Origin: Chamaesiphon minutus PCC 6605
GTDB lineage: Bacteria > Cyanobacteriota > Cyanobacteriia > Cyanobacteriales > Chamaesiphonaceae
Direction: 5' to 3'
Length of the DNA stretch: 64,000 nucleotides
Assembly (NCBI RefSeq): GCF_000317145.1
Contig: NC_019697.1
Coordinates: 1,054,001-1,118,000, forward strand
Positions 16,800 through 24,645 of the stretch are shown here, one piece after another. How positions within the stretch are numbered: position 1 is the stretch's first letter; each line of letters begins with the position of its first letter. Below the pieces are notes generated by a model. The model ran no database searches. It was not told the DNA's origin and saw only the letters and a program-made list of their open reading frames with translations. The position numbers were made by a program, and so were the translations under genes.

Positions 16800-18722
16800 A
16801 TGTCTTCCCCTTCCCTGTCTAGATCCCGTTGGCAAGCACTACTTAAAGAATACCCAGATGCGATCGCGGCTGGCGTTTGTGCGGTGCTGGTGTTGATAGG
16901 TTGGTTCACCCTAGATCGCGGCTGGTTGGGTTTTAGTTTGCTAATTCTAGCTGCCGCCTATGTCATTGGGGGATATCAAAACACTCTGGAAGGGTTGGGC
17001 ACTTTGTGGCGAGAGAAAGAGCTAGATGTGGACTTATTGATGATTGTGGCAGCGTTGGGAGCGGCTGCTTTGGGGCTGTGGCGCAAGGAATACTACTTCA
17101 TCGTCGATGGTGGGATGTTGATTCTGATTTTTGCCATTAGCGGAGTACTGGAAGGCTATGCAATGAGCCGGACAGAGCGGAGCATTCAGGGATTGATGAG
17201 CCTGACTTCTGATACTGCCCGCAAGCTTGTCGATGGGCAGGAACGAATGGTGTCGGTGGCTGAATTACAGCTTGGCGATCGAGTCTTGGTGAAGCCAGGA
17301 GAGTTGGTACCGACAGATGGGACGATCGTTGAGGGATCGAGCGAACTCAATCAAGCTCCGATTACGGGGGAATCAATGCCCGTTGAAAAAACCGTTGGCG
17401 ATGAGGTATTCGCAGGGACGATTAATGGGAACGGTGCGCTCAAGATTCAGATCGATCGATCGCCAGAGAGTAGCCTAATTCAGCGGGTAATTCGGTTAGT
17501 AGAACAGGCGCAGACTGAAACACCTCCTTCTCAACAGTTCATCGAACGATTCGAGCGCGGTTATGCCAAAGCGATCGTCTTACTGGGCATTTTACTCGGT
17601 ACTTTACCACCATTTCTACTCGGCTGGACTTGGGAAGATACAGTTTATCGCGCCCTGATTTTTCTGGTAGTAGCTTCGCCCTGTGCATTAATGGCAGCAA
17701 CGATGCCAGCTCTATTATCGGGCATCGCGAATGGGGCGCGACATGGAATTTTGTTCAAGAATGGGGCGCAGTTAGAAGCGATCGGACAAGTTCGAGCGAT
17801 CGCCTTTGATAAGACTGGAACACTGACTACAGGCAAACCTCAAGTCGTCCAAGTGATGGCGATCGAACATCCAGACAAATTGCTCCAAGTGGCTGCGGCT
17901 CTGGAAAACATGTCCGAGCATCCGATCGGAGCCGCGATCGTCCACGCAGCCCAGAAACAAGGCAGGGAATGGATTGAAGCCGTTAATGTTCGCTCTGAAC
18001 CTGGACGGGGGATTAGTGGTAAAGTTGAGGGGAAAATAGCGGTAGTCGGTAAAGCCGCCTTTGTGCAAGCGCAAGCAGCTAATTGTCCAGAATCGTTGGC
18101 AAAACAGAGTCAAAAGTGGGAGCAAGAGGGCAAAACTGTTGTCTGGGTTGCTTATGACAACAACATCTTGGGGATTATCGCCGTTGCTGATACCGTCAGA
18201 GCCACAGCCGCTCGATCGATCCGCCACTTAAAACGCTTAGGGATCGATCGAATTGTGATGTTGACAGGTGATAATCAGCGTACCGCCGAGAATATCGCCC
18301 AGGAAATTGGGATCGATGGGGTGTATGCCGAACTCCTACCTGAAGCTAAACTTGAAGTAATTCGCCAACTCCAGCAACAATATCAGTCGGTGGCGATGGT
18401 TGGCGATGGAATTAATGATGCTCCGGCTCTGGCTCAAGCCTCTGTCGGGATTGCGATGGGGATTGTCGGCAGTGACGTGGCACTAGAAACAGCGGATGTG
18501 GTATTAATGGCCGATCGGTTGGAAAAACTCGAATATGCCATTCGGCTGAGTCGTCGCTCTGGGCAGATTGTCAAGCAAAACATCGTTTTTGCCCTCAGCT
18601 TTATTTTGATATTGCTAGTCGCCAATTTTACTGGCAATATGACCCTCCCATTAGGTGTCCTCGGTCATGAAGGATCGACCGTATTGGTGATTTTAAATGG
18701 TTTACGGTTGCTGAAAGATTAG
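16800..18722 (+). CDS. coaT: CoaT, cobalt-exporting P1B-type ATPase
   Basis: This 640-residue P1B-type ATPase lacks an N-terminal metal-binding domain. The transmembrane metal motif is SPC (Ser293-Pro-Cys295) instead of CPC, which marks the cobalt group (P1B-4, CoaT). The actuator TGES is at 189-192, the phosphorylation motif DKTGT begins at Asp337 and GDGIND is near 535-540. It pumps Co(II) and possibly Zn(II) out of the cytoplasm using ATP. Divergent position next to a split coaR and a MerR-type promoter supports the identification. The gene itself is intact, so any loss of cobalt tolerance would come from regulation. Confidence 0.92.
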   Translation: MSSPSLSRSRWQALLKEYPDAIAAGVCAVLVLIGWFTLDRGWLGFSLLILAAAYVIGGYQNTLEGLGTLWREKELDVDLLMIVAALGAAALGLWRKEYYFIVDGGMLILIFAISGVLEGYAMSRTERSIQGLMSLTSDTARKLVDGQERMVSVAELQLGDRVLVKPGELVPTDGTIVEGSSELNQAPITGESMPVEKTVGDEVFAGTINGNGALKIQIDRSPESSLIQRVIRLVEQAQTETPPSQQFIERFERGYAKAIVLLGILLGTLPPFLLGWTWEDTVYRALIFLVVASPCALMAATMPALLSGIANGARHGILFKNGAQLEAIGQVRAIAFDKTGTLTTGKPQVVQVMAIEHPDKLLQVAAALENMSEHPIGAAIVHAAQKQGREWIEAVNVRSEPGRGISGKVEGKIAVVGKAAFVQAQAANCPESLAKQSQKWEQEGKTVVWVAYDNNILGIIAVADTVRATAARSIRHLKRLGIDRIVMLTGDNQRTAENIAQEIGIDGVYAELLPEAKLEVIRQLQQQYQSVAMVGDGINDAPALAQASVGIAMGIVGSDVALETADVVLMADRLEKLEYAIRLSRRSGQIVKQNIVFALSFILILLVANFTGNMTLPLGVLGHEGSTVLVILNGLRLLKD

Positions 18723-18966
18723 GGAAATTTTAATTTGGATTGTGGTGCTGGCTGCACAGTGTCAGCGATCGCGATCGCCATACGGTTCGGTTAGTCAGCC
18801 AGCCTCTCCCAGATTTGCGGGCGACTGGTGGGGCAATTGTCCCTGTTTCAGGATCGGGTAAGACGTTAACGAGAATAAGGGGTCTAAATCCCCCTCCTTT
18901 AGGCTACCGTGTATACACAAGTCCAGTAACAAGCGCAAATGGTCGAAATCCCCCTGTCTTGTATCC
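18723..18966. other. gene-free stretch with palindromic repeats
   Basis: No gene is seen. It contains CCCCCTCC and AATCCCCCTGTCTTG-type repeat sequence and, at its right edge (about 18971-18990), a palindrome of the GGGGAACCC type. That palindrome marks the point where the neighbouring RTX gene is cut off. Confidence 0.4.
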
Positions 18967-19601
18967 CTAATCCGTCGGGGAACCCGACGACCCGATGGTA
19001 AAATCGGTAACTGTATTAGCAGATTTAGGAATTTCGGCATTAGCAATCCAGAATTGGTCTGCACCTGCGCCACCTGTGAGCGAGTTTCCTCCAACAGTTT
19101 GCACATAAAAGCGATCGTTCCCATCTTGCCCTTTAATCGCATCATTAGCACCGACAATAATCGTATCGTCACCCGTACCTGCATAAATCCGATTCCCACC
19201 TTTACTCTCAGTGGCATCGATCGTATCATTCCCAGCCCCAGCAAAGACGTTTTGCTTGGCTCCAGTGACATCGATCGTGTTTTCCTTAGTTGTCCCAAAA
19301 ATAGCGGCTAAAGGTGCTGTTGGAGTTTCGATCGGTGGCGCATCAATTACCCCTGTATACTCAGTCGAAACGAATGTAGTAGTGCCTGGAATCTCACTAG
19401 CAATCTGCTTGAGTTTAAGCGTTTCACCATCTTCAATGCGGGCAATTACATCACCATCTTTAGTCGAGATTTGGAACTCTTTGTAAACTACCGGGTATAT
19501 TCTTCAGATCCCGAAGGATACTTGCCATCAGTTACATCCTTTGCCACGGCTGGATTTTTGGCAATGTAGATTTTCTCATTCAGGAATGGATTAGTCGTCA
19601 T
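18967..19601 (-). pseudogene. RTX calcium-binding secreted protein, frameshifted and truncated
   Basis: The start (MTTNPFLNEKIYIAKNPAVA) is followed by a frameshift near 19497, after which the frame continues as VVYKEFQISTKDGDVIARIE. It then gives RTX-type nonapeptide repeats (GAGNDTIDA, GTGDDTIIV, GQDGNDRFYV) and GGAGADQFWIANAEIP. The product ends after VTDFTIGS at a palindromic repeat; intact relatives at 24407 and 29725 continue about 45 residues further. It resembles a small type I-secreted protein. The damaged frame and lost tail make it inactive. Confidence 0.7.
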
Positions 19602-19718
19602 GTTTTAGTTTCTGATGGGTAGATTGTTTAAATTGACACTCCACCTTGGAGTGCTATTCTGCACACTTGCCGCACATTTGTTGCGTCTCTTGTTAAGAGT
19701 ACAATAAATTAGATATTT

Positions 19719-19741
19719 TGAGAATGATTATCATTCTTGAG
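19719..19741. promoter_or_regulatory. Fur-box-like palindrome
   Basis: TGAGAATGATTATCATTCTTGA contains the inverted repeat GAATGAT/ATCATTC around 19726, close to the classical Fur consensus. It sits about 118 bp before the start of the damaged RTX gene on the minus strand. A very short frame on the plus strand (19759-19857, 32 codons) lies on its other side. Iron or zinc control is plausible; the regulator is not fixed by sequence. Confidence 0.5.
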
Positions 19742-19880
19742 ATTTAGAGAAATATTCAAATGCGACTGAAACCGATTCGAGTAAGTACTGTCACAGTCTT
19801 GGCAGAAAATGTAGTTGATGTAGTGCGCTCTCGATCGTCCAAGCGATCGACTTTGTAACGAGATTATTTCGGGCTAACGA

Positions 19881-20360
19881 TTAGCGGCAGCTAATACTCA
19901 GAGGGCGATTCGACCTGGGAGCGGCTACGCCAACGATCGGAATTATCGAACTGTGGCTGGTAAATGTAGCGAGATTTTCAACTAGTTTCTGAGGAGCAGG
20001 ATCGCTTGACGAGTAGACAGATCGATTCTCCACGGGAGACGATCCGAGAACGATAAACAGCCGACGGTTATCTAAGTGGCGAATCGTCCCTTGAGACTCC
20101 AATCGTCTCATGCTGCGCGTAATCGTCACTCGTGTGGTGTTCAATGTTTCGGCTAGATCTTGATGAGTCAAGAAAGTTTTGAAGATTATTCCCGCCTCCC
20201 CCGCCTCGCCAAATCTTTGCCCCAGCCAAGTCAAGAGTTTCAACAACATCTCTTCAATCCGCTTACAACTGCGAATAATTAGTAGTTCTTGGAGTTGGTG
20301 AATATGTGCCAGCAATACCAAGTCGGGACAGTTTTCGGCAAGTAATGGTGATACTGTCAT
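19881..20360 (-). CDS. Crp/Fnr-family regulator lacking the sensor domain, possibly decayed
   Basis: The 159-residue product contains a dimerisation-helix-like region and a Crp-type winged helix with the motif LTHQDLAETLNTTRVTITRSM, followed by LESQGTIRHLDNRRLFIVL. The cyclic-nucleotide-type beta barrel expected in front (about 110 residues) is absent. Just upstream another frame reads QVYVDDSITI, which could be a piece of it, so an N-terminal frameshift is likely. It resembles the cyanobacterial NtcA/Crp-like group. The last 50 residues are low-similarity tail. The DNA-binding half alone may or may not act. Confidence 0.6.
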   Translation of the reverse strand: MTVSPLLAENCPDLVLLAHIHQLQELLIIRSCKRIEEMLLKLLTWLGQRFGEAGEAGIIFKTFLTHQDLAETLNTTRVTITRSMRRLESQGTIRHLDNRRLFIVLGSSPVENRSVYSSSDPAPQKLVENLATFTSHSSIIPIVGVAAPRSNRPLSISCR

Positions 20361-20517
20361 CTACATATACCTGACGGCTGGCTCTGGCTAACGTTAAGAT
20401 GCCTTACCAATAAACTCACCAATGAAGATCGTGTTCGAGACATTTAGATATCGATCTTCAGAAATATTACCGATAGTTAAAATTTTAAGTTAGTGTCATG
20501 ATAGTAATAGTCACTGT

Positions 20518-20541
20518 TATATAGTTAGGCAAAACTATATA
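20518..20541. promoter_or_regulatory. AT-rich inverted repeat before zur-like gene
   Basis: TATATAGTT (20518-20526) and AACTATATA (20533-20541) form a perfect 9-bp inverted repeat around a 6-bp spacer, ending 23 bp before the start codon. It is well placed to be an operator for self-regulation or for another repressor. It does not match the usual cyanobacterial Zur consensus, so the binder is unknown. Confidence 0.45.
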
Positions 20542-20564
20542 GTCTTTTATCCAAAGCTGAAAAT

Positions 20565-20969
20565 ATGAGTAGTACTGGTCTAATCGCTCGATTAACTCCC
20601 CATCAAGAGCGTATTCTCAAAACTCTCGAAACAATTGAGGGTGAAATTTCCACCCAAGATTTATATATTCAATTGCGAAATACTCATAAAACATTGGGAC
20701 TTGCAACTGTCTATCGCGGATTAGAAGTATTGAGATTGCAAGGATTGGTTCAAAGTCGGACTTCAACTGATGGTGAATCTTTATATAGTCTAGTTCAAAA
20801 ACATCAGCATTATTTTACTTGTGTGCGATGTAGTAAATCGATGGAGATCGATGCTTGTCCGGTTTGTCAGGTCGAAGCTGAATTAGAACAAAAACAATCG
20901 CTCAAAGTCTTTTATCATACTTTAGAGTTTTTTGGTTTATGTACATTTTGTCAAGCAGCAGGTAATTAA
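20565..20969 (+). CDS. zur: Fur-family regulator, Zur (FurB) type
   Basis: This 134-residue Fur-family protein has an N-terminal winged helix (TPHQERILKTLETIEGEIST, then LGLATVYRGLEVLRLQGLV). The dimerisation half has two structural zinc pairs, CVRC and CPVC/CTFC, and the H-rich QKHQHYFTC segment. The ending FYHTLEFFGLCTFCQ is very like cyanobacterial Zur (FurB). With zinc bound it would repress zinc-uptake and zinc-sparing genes. Two Zur-like boxes lie in the window, at 22041 near a zinc-starvation gene remnant and at 37945 before znuA, which supports the call. PerR or Fur is less likely from the C-terminus. Confidence 0.85.
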   Translation: MSSTGLIARLTPHQERILKTLETIEGEISTQDLYIQLRNTHKTLGLATVYRGLEVLRLQGLVQSRTSTDGESLYSLVQKHQHYFTCVRCSKSMEIDACPVCQVEAELEQKQSLKVFYHTLEFFGLCTFCQAAGN

Positions 20970-21047
20970 TCGATCGTTGATAATTGAAAGTTAGAGATCG
21001 TCCACTTGATGTTTTTTCCAATTCGGGTTTTACTTAGTACTTATTAC

Positions 21048-21425
21048 TTATCTTGGAGAAGGTGGAATTCTGGCTAAAATGCTCTTTTGTAAGATTTCTG
21101 GTCGCTCGTTTCGTGGGATGATGCCGTCGGTGCTTGTATAGTAAAGATCGCACAATTGGAGAATTGCATCTGCACTATCTAGCGGTGATAGATCGCCAAA
21201 CATTAAGCTAGTTTTGTTTGCTCCGGTTAAAGCAATCGCACATGGTCGTTTGCAAGCACTCAAACAGACTAACTCTTCAATTGCAAAATCAGATTTCAAA
21301 ACCCAATTTTCAGCGAGATCGGAGACTCGATCGAGCAAATGTTTGCCACCTCGTTCGCCTAAATAATCTCGCTCTTTCAGGGAAAAAGAGCAAGATTTAC
21401 AAACATACAAAACATGTTTAGCCAT
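21048..21425 (-). CDS. DUF1636 putative metal-binding protein
   Basis: This 125-residue protein starts MAKHVLYVCKSCSFS and contains CLSACKRPCAIALTG, giving CxxC and CxxxC clusters in a thioredoxin-like ferredoxin arrangement typical of DUF1636. Proteins of this family are often found beside COG0523 metallochaperones and in zinc-responsive gene sets. Here it follows the ThrRS/COG0523 remnant by 23 bp on the same strand, so it was probably the last gene of that operon, and it remains intact. It converges on zur. A metal-trafficking role in zinc or cobalt supply is an inference. Confidence 0.75.
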   Translation of the reverse strand: MAKHVLYVCKSCSFSLKERDYLGERGGKHLLDRVSDLAENWVLKSDFAIEELVCLSACKRPCAIALTGANKTSLMFGDLSPLDSADAILQLCDLYYTSTDGIIPRNERPEILQKSILARIPPSPR

Positions 21426-21448
21426 AGGTTCCTATTGTTTCGATCGAA

Positions 21449-21922
21449 TTATAAAGAACTCTTAGTTTGAATTGCCTGTTGCATTTTTTGTTGAAGGTCT
21501 TCAAGATTGAGTACTCCTAAATCTCCACCTTTTCTAGTTCTAATACTCAAAGTTTGAGTTTCCATCTCCTTCATTCCAATTACACCCACCACTGGAATTT
21601 TTTCTAATTCTGCTGTGCGAATCATTTTACCCAACCGTTCGTGGCTACGATCGAGTTCTACGCGGAAACCAGCTTGTTGTAAAGTAGCTATGATTCGATC
21701 GCAATACTCTCTTACTTCCTCAGTTACAGGCAACAGCCGCAGTTGAATCGGTGCCAACCATAAGGGAAAATTCCCAGCATAGTTTTCAATTAAAATCCCA
21801 AAGAACCGTTCCAAAGAGCCAAAAATTGCCCGAACTGCATCGACTCAGCTTCGATCGATCGTGTAGCAAATACAGCCATTAGCTAATTGCACCATATTTT
21901 CATCTGAAAACGTTGGCTGGTT
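21449..21922 (-). pseudogene. collapsed COG0523 GTPase - threonyl-tRNA synthetase remnant
   Basis: The 3' 130 codons encode the anticodon-binding end of threonyl-tRNA synthetase (AIFGSLERFFGILIENYAG, then FPLWLAPIQLRLLPVTEEV and ELEKIPVVGVIGMKEME). Directly before it, in another frame, is MVQLANGCICYTI, which matches the GCxCC metal-site region of COG0523 (CobW-type) metallochaperones, with the second Cys of the pair changed to Tyr. Both genes are known zinc-starvation genes in cyanobacteria, where ThrRS has a zinc-sparing paralogue. A large deletion has fused their ends. Neither product can work; a separate ThrRS must exist elsewhere. Confidence 0.75.
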
Positions 21923-22040
21923 CGATCTAGTGTGGGTGGTAACAACTCGGAGACAGGTGACATATCAATCTGAGGCGAACCATTATTACAGTACCGATAA
22001 TCACGAGCGTAATATTGGCTCTTCAGTCAGTTTAACAGAT

Positions 22041-22059
22041 AGAATGATAATCGTTCTCG
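22041..22059. promoter_or_regulatory. Zur/Fur-like box
   Basis: AGAATGATAATCGTTCTCG contains a near-perfect inverted repeat GAAtGATAATCgTTC. It lies upstream of the COG0523-ThrRS-DUF1636 strand and about 165 bp before the PhoX gene on the other strand. Its spacing and composition fit Zur or Fur. Given the genes downstream on the minus strand, Zur is the better guess. Confidence 0.55.
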
Positions 22060-22223
22060 TATATCGCTGAATGATTCATCCCTGCTCGATCCATTAGCGA
22101 CGCTCCCCGAATTCATCGATCTGGCAATTGTGGGGATGGTAGCAAGTTCGCCGATCGTCTAACACTCCCAGTAATTGATATAATCCTGTCAGCGACATCG
22201 ATACCAAATTCATAATTTCCCCC

Positions 22224-23594
22224 ATGTCTATTTCCCGTCGTCATTTCCTGACACTTGCTGGTGCAGGTACTAGCAGTAGCTTTATCCTGGCTGGATTAGA
22301 AAGTCTGTATCGGCAATCTGTGGCAATATCGGTAGCCAAATCGCCAACAGTTAAGGGTTACGGTGCGTTAGTCAAAGATCCGCGCGGAATTTTAGATCTA
22401 CCAGCGGGATTTAGTTACAAAATCGTCTCTCAAAGCGGCAAACAAATGAGCGATGGCACGAGCGTACCAAGTAATTTCGATGGCATGGCCGCTTTTGCAG
22501 GCAAAAATGGTTCGACAATTTTAGTCCGCAATCACGAACTTCGTCTGAATGATAAGTCGCGGGTAATCGCTGCTCTCGATCGGATGTACGATCCTAATTG
22601 TAAGGGCGGTACGACAACTCTCTCGATCGATCGAAATCGTCAGTTAACTAAAGAATATGTATCTTTAGCAGGGACTAGCGTCAACTGTTCTGGTGGTAAA
22701 ACGCCCTGGGGTACATGGATTAGCTGCGAAGAAAATATTGCGATGCCAGGGCTGCCAGATACGAGTAAAGGGATCGTGACCAAACCTCACGGCTATAATT
22801 TTGAAGTACCGATAAATAGCCAAACGCCAGTTTTACCAGTACCTTTGGTAGCAATGGGAAGATTTCGCCACGAAGCAATTGAAGTCGATCCGCGCACTGG
22901 TATTGTCTATCAAACCGAAGACGATCCGACTGGATTATTTTATCGGTTTATTCCCAAACAGCCTGGAAAATTAGCCGCAGGCGGGATACTCGAAGCTCTC
23001 AAAATCGTCGGCAAACCCCAAGTTAATACCAAACAAAACTTCCCACTCCGACAAAAATTTGCCGTAGAATGGGTGCGAATTGAAGAACCCAATCCGCCTG
23101 AAAATACAGTCCGGAGGGAAGGTTTTACTAAAGGTGCCGCTCAATTTATGCGCGGGGAAGGCATCTGTTATGTCAATGGTTCTTTTTACTTTACCTGCAC
23201 CCAAGGTGGTAATGTTTTGGCAAATCTTACCGTGTCACCAGGGCAAGAAGCCAGAGGTAACGGGCAAATCTGGAAATATACCCCTGGAAAAACTGCTAAA
23301 AATGGTGGATCGATTGAACTATTTTTAGAACCCAATGACGATACTATTCTCGACATGCCCGATAATATTACGCTCGCACCTAACGGTCATTTAATCGCTT
23401 GCGAGGATGGCAAAGGCGAACAAAGATTAGTCGGCATTACTCCACAGGGTGGTGTTTATACTTTCGCTCGTAATGCCAGAGATAATAGTGAATTTGCTGG
23501 AGCATGTTTTTCTCGAGATGGTCGCACGATGTTTGTCAATATCTACGATCCGGGGCTAACTTTAGCAGTCTGGGGCAATTGGACAAAAGTATAA
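22224..23594 (+). CDS. PhoX-like phosphatase (DUF839)
   Basis: This 456-residue protein begins with a Tat-type signal (SISRRHFLTLAGAGTSS). It has the DUF839/PhoX beta-propeller features: FDGMAAFAG, ILVRNHEL near residue 100, GGTTTLSID, SCEEN, YQTEDDPTGLFYRFIP and the C-terminal DNITLAPNGHLIACEDG. PhoX enzymes are calcium- and iron-dependent alkaline phosphatases exported folded to the periplasm, where they release phosphate from esters. The gene stands alone. It is followed on the opposite strand by two giant secreted phosphatases/nucleotidases, so this stretch looks devoted to phosphate scavenging. No Pho box is evident. Confidence 0.8.
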   Translation: MSISRRHFLTLAGAGTSSSFILAGLESLYRQSVAISVAKSPTVKGYGALVKDPRGILDLPAGFSYKIVSQSGKQMSDGTSVPSNFDGMAAFAGKNGSTILVRNHELRLNDKSRVIAALDRMYDPNCKGGTTTLSIDRNRQLTKEYVSLAGTSVNCSGGKTPWGTWISCEENIAMPGLPDTSKGIVTKPHGYNFEVPINSQTPVLPVPLVAMGRFRHEAIEVDPRTGIVYQTEDDPTGLFYRFIPKQPGKLAAGGILEALKIVGKPQVNTKQNFPLRQKFAVEWVRIEEPNPPENTVRREGFTKGAAQFMRGEGICYVNGSFYFTCTQGGNVLANLTVSPGQEARGNGQIWKYTPGKTAKNGGSIELFLEPNDDTILDMPDNITLAPNGHLIACEDGKGEQRLVGITPQGGVYTFARNARDNSEFAGACFSRDGRTMFVNIYDPGLTLAVWGNWTKV

Positions 23595-23682
23595 TTAACC
23601 TGAGTTCGAGTTAATATTGGTGGGGATATTGACAGCGTTAATCATGGGGGCGAGGTTGGTGTCGGTGGTGCTGGCTCAGTCG

Positions 23683-24059
23683 TCGATCGAGTAATTCCTG
23701 CACTAATCGATCGCCTAGCGTGTTGGAGGTAATCGATATCACATATAAAAAAATAGGCTAAATAAATAAAGTGAATTACTTGTTTGGCCTATAAAGTTTA
23801 TACAGAAAGCAAATTTGTGGTTAAGCAAATACAAACTGACTGGCATTACCAGGAGTCAAACTACTAGCTTGAATACCTGTCAGAAGTGCCAAAGTTTGAC
23901 CGCCGAAGTTAATGGCAGTATCCGCACTAACTTGACTTAAAACTAAAGTTGTCGCACTAATTCCCAAACTCTTAGCACCCAGAATGCCGATGACATCGGT
24001 ACCGATTTGGAAATCCAGAATCGTATTCGCGGCACCAGGAAGTTCGGCATTAGCGATCC
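23683..24059. repeat. segmental duplication, copy 1
   Basis: 377 bp here match 24269-24645 without gaps (constant offset 586). The copy contains the last 79 codons of the neighbouring RTX nucleotidase plus its 3' flank. It ends sharply, just before GTAGGGTGGGCACTGCCCAC-type palindromic sequence. Confidence 0.85.
23821..24059 (-). pseudogene. detached RTX C-terminal tail
   Basis: The frame encodes the terminal secretion domain only: ANAELPGAANTILDFQIGTD, then KSLGISATTLVLSQVSADTA and LLTGIQASSLTPGNASQFVFA. This is almost identical to the end of the 24407 protein. It has no start of its own and is a by-product of the segmental duplication. Confidence 0.8.
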
Positions 24060-24114
24060 TCACGCCAGTAGGGTGGGCACTGCCCACAGAACATATAAGG
24101 CCGTAGCAAAAAGA

Positions 24115-24310
24115 ATTTAAACTGCTCGATCGATCGAACAATCCCTTCACTAATCGATCGATATCAACAAACCAAACTATTTATATTGATAAATTAAAAG
24201 ACTTCAAACTGCTCGATCGATCGATTGCAATCTCTACACTAATCGATCGCCTAACATACCATAAACAATCGATCGAGTAATTCTTGCACTAATCGATCGC
24301 CAAGCGTGCT
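24115..24310. repeat. CGATCG-rich degenerate tandem units
   Basis: Units of the form CTGCTCGATCGATCGA, then CAATC and CACTAATCGATCG, recur about three times (near 24120, 24207 and 24262) between the two duplicated tails. They have a much higher density of CGATCG than the genome around them. Confidence 0.55.
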
Positions 24311-24645
24311 GGGGGTAATCGATATCACATATAAAAAAATAGGCTAAATAAATAAAGTAAATTACTTATTTGGCCTATAAAGTTTATACATAAAGCAAAT
24401 TTGTGGTTAAGCAAATACAAACTGACTGGCATTACCAGGAGTCAAGCTACTAGCTTGAATACCTGTCAGGAGTGCCAAAGTTTGACCGCCGAAGTTAATG
24501 GCAGTATCCGTACCAACTTGACTTAAAACTAAAGTTGTCGCGCTAATTCCCAAACTCTTAGCCCCTTGAATGCCGATGACATCGATACCGATTTGGAAAT
24601 CCAGAATCGTATTCGCGGCACCAGGAAGTTCGGCATTAGCGATCC
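24269..24645. repeat. segmental duplication, copy 2
   Basis: This is the resident copy of the duplicated 377 bp. It includes the 3' end and terminal secretion domain of the RTX nucleotidase. Confidence 0.85.

Noticed and set aside
19759-19857. 32-codon frame on the plus strand after the Fur-like box
   Set aside because: Too short and without a clear ribosome site; mentioned only with the Fur-like box.
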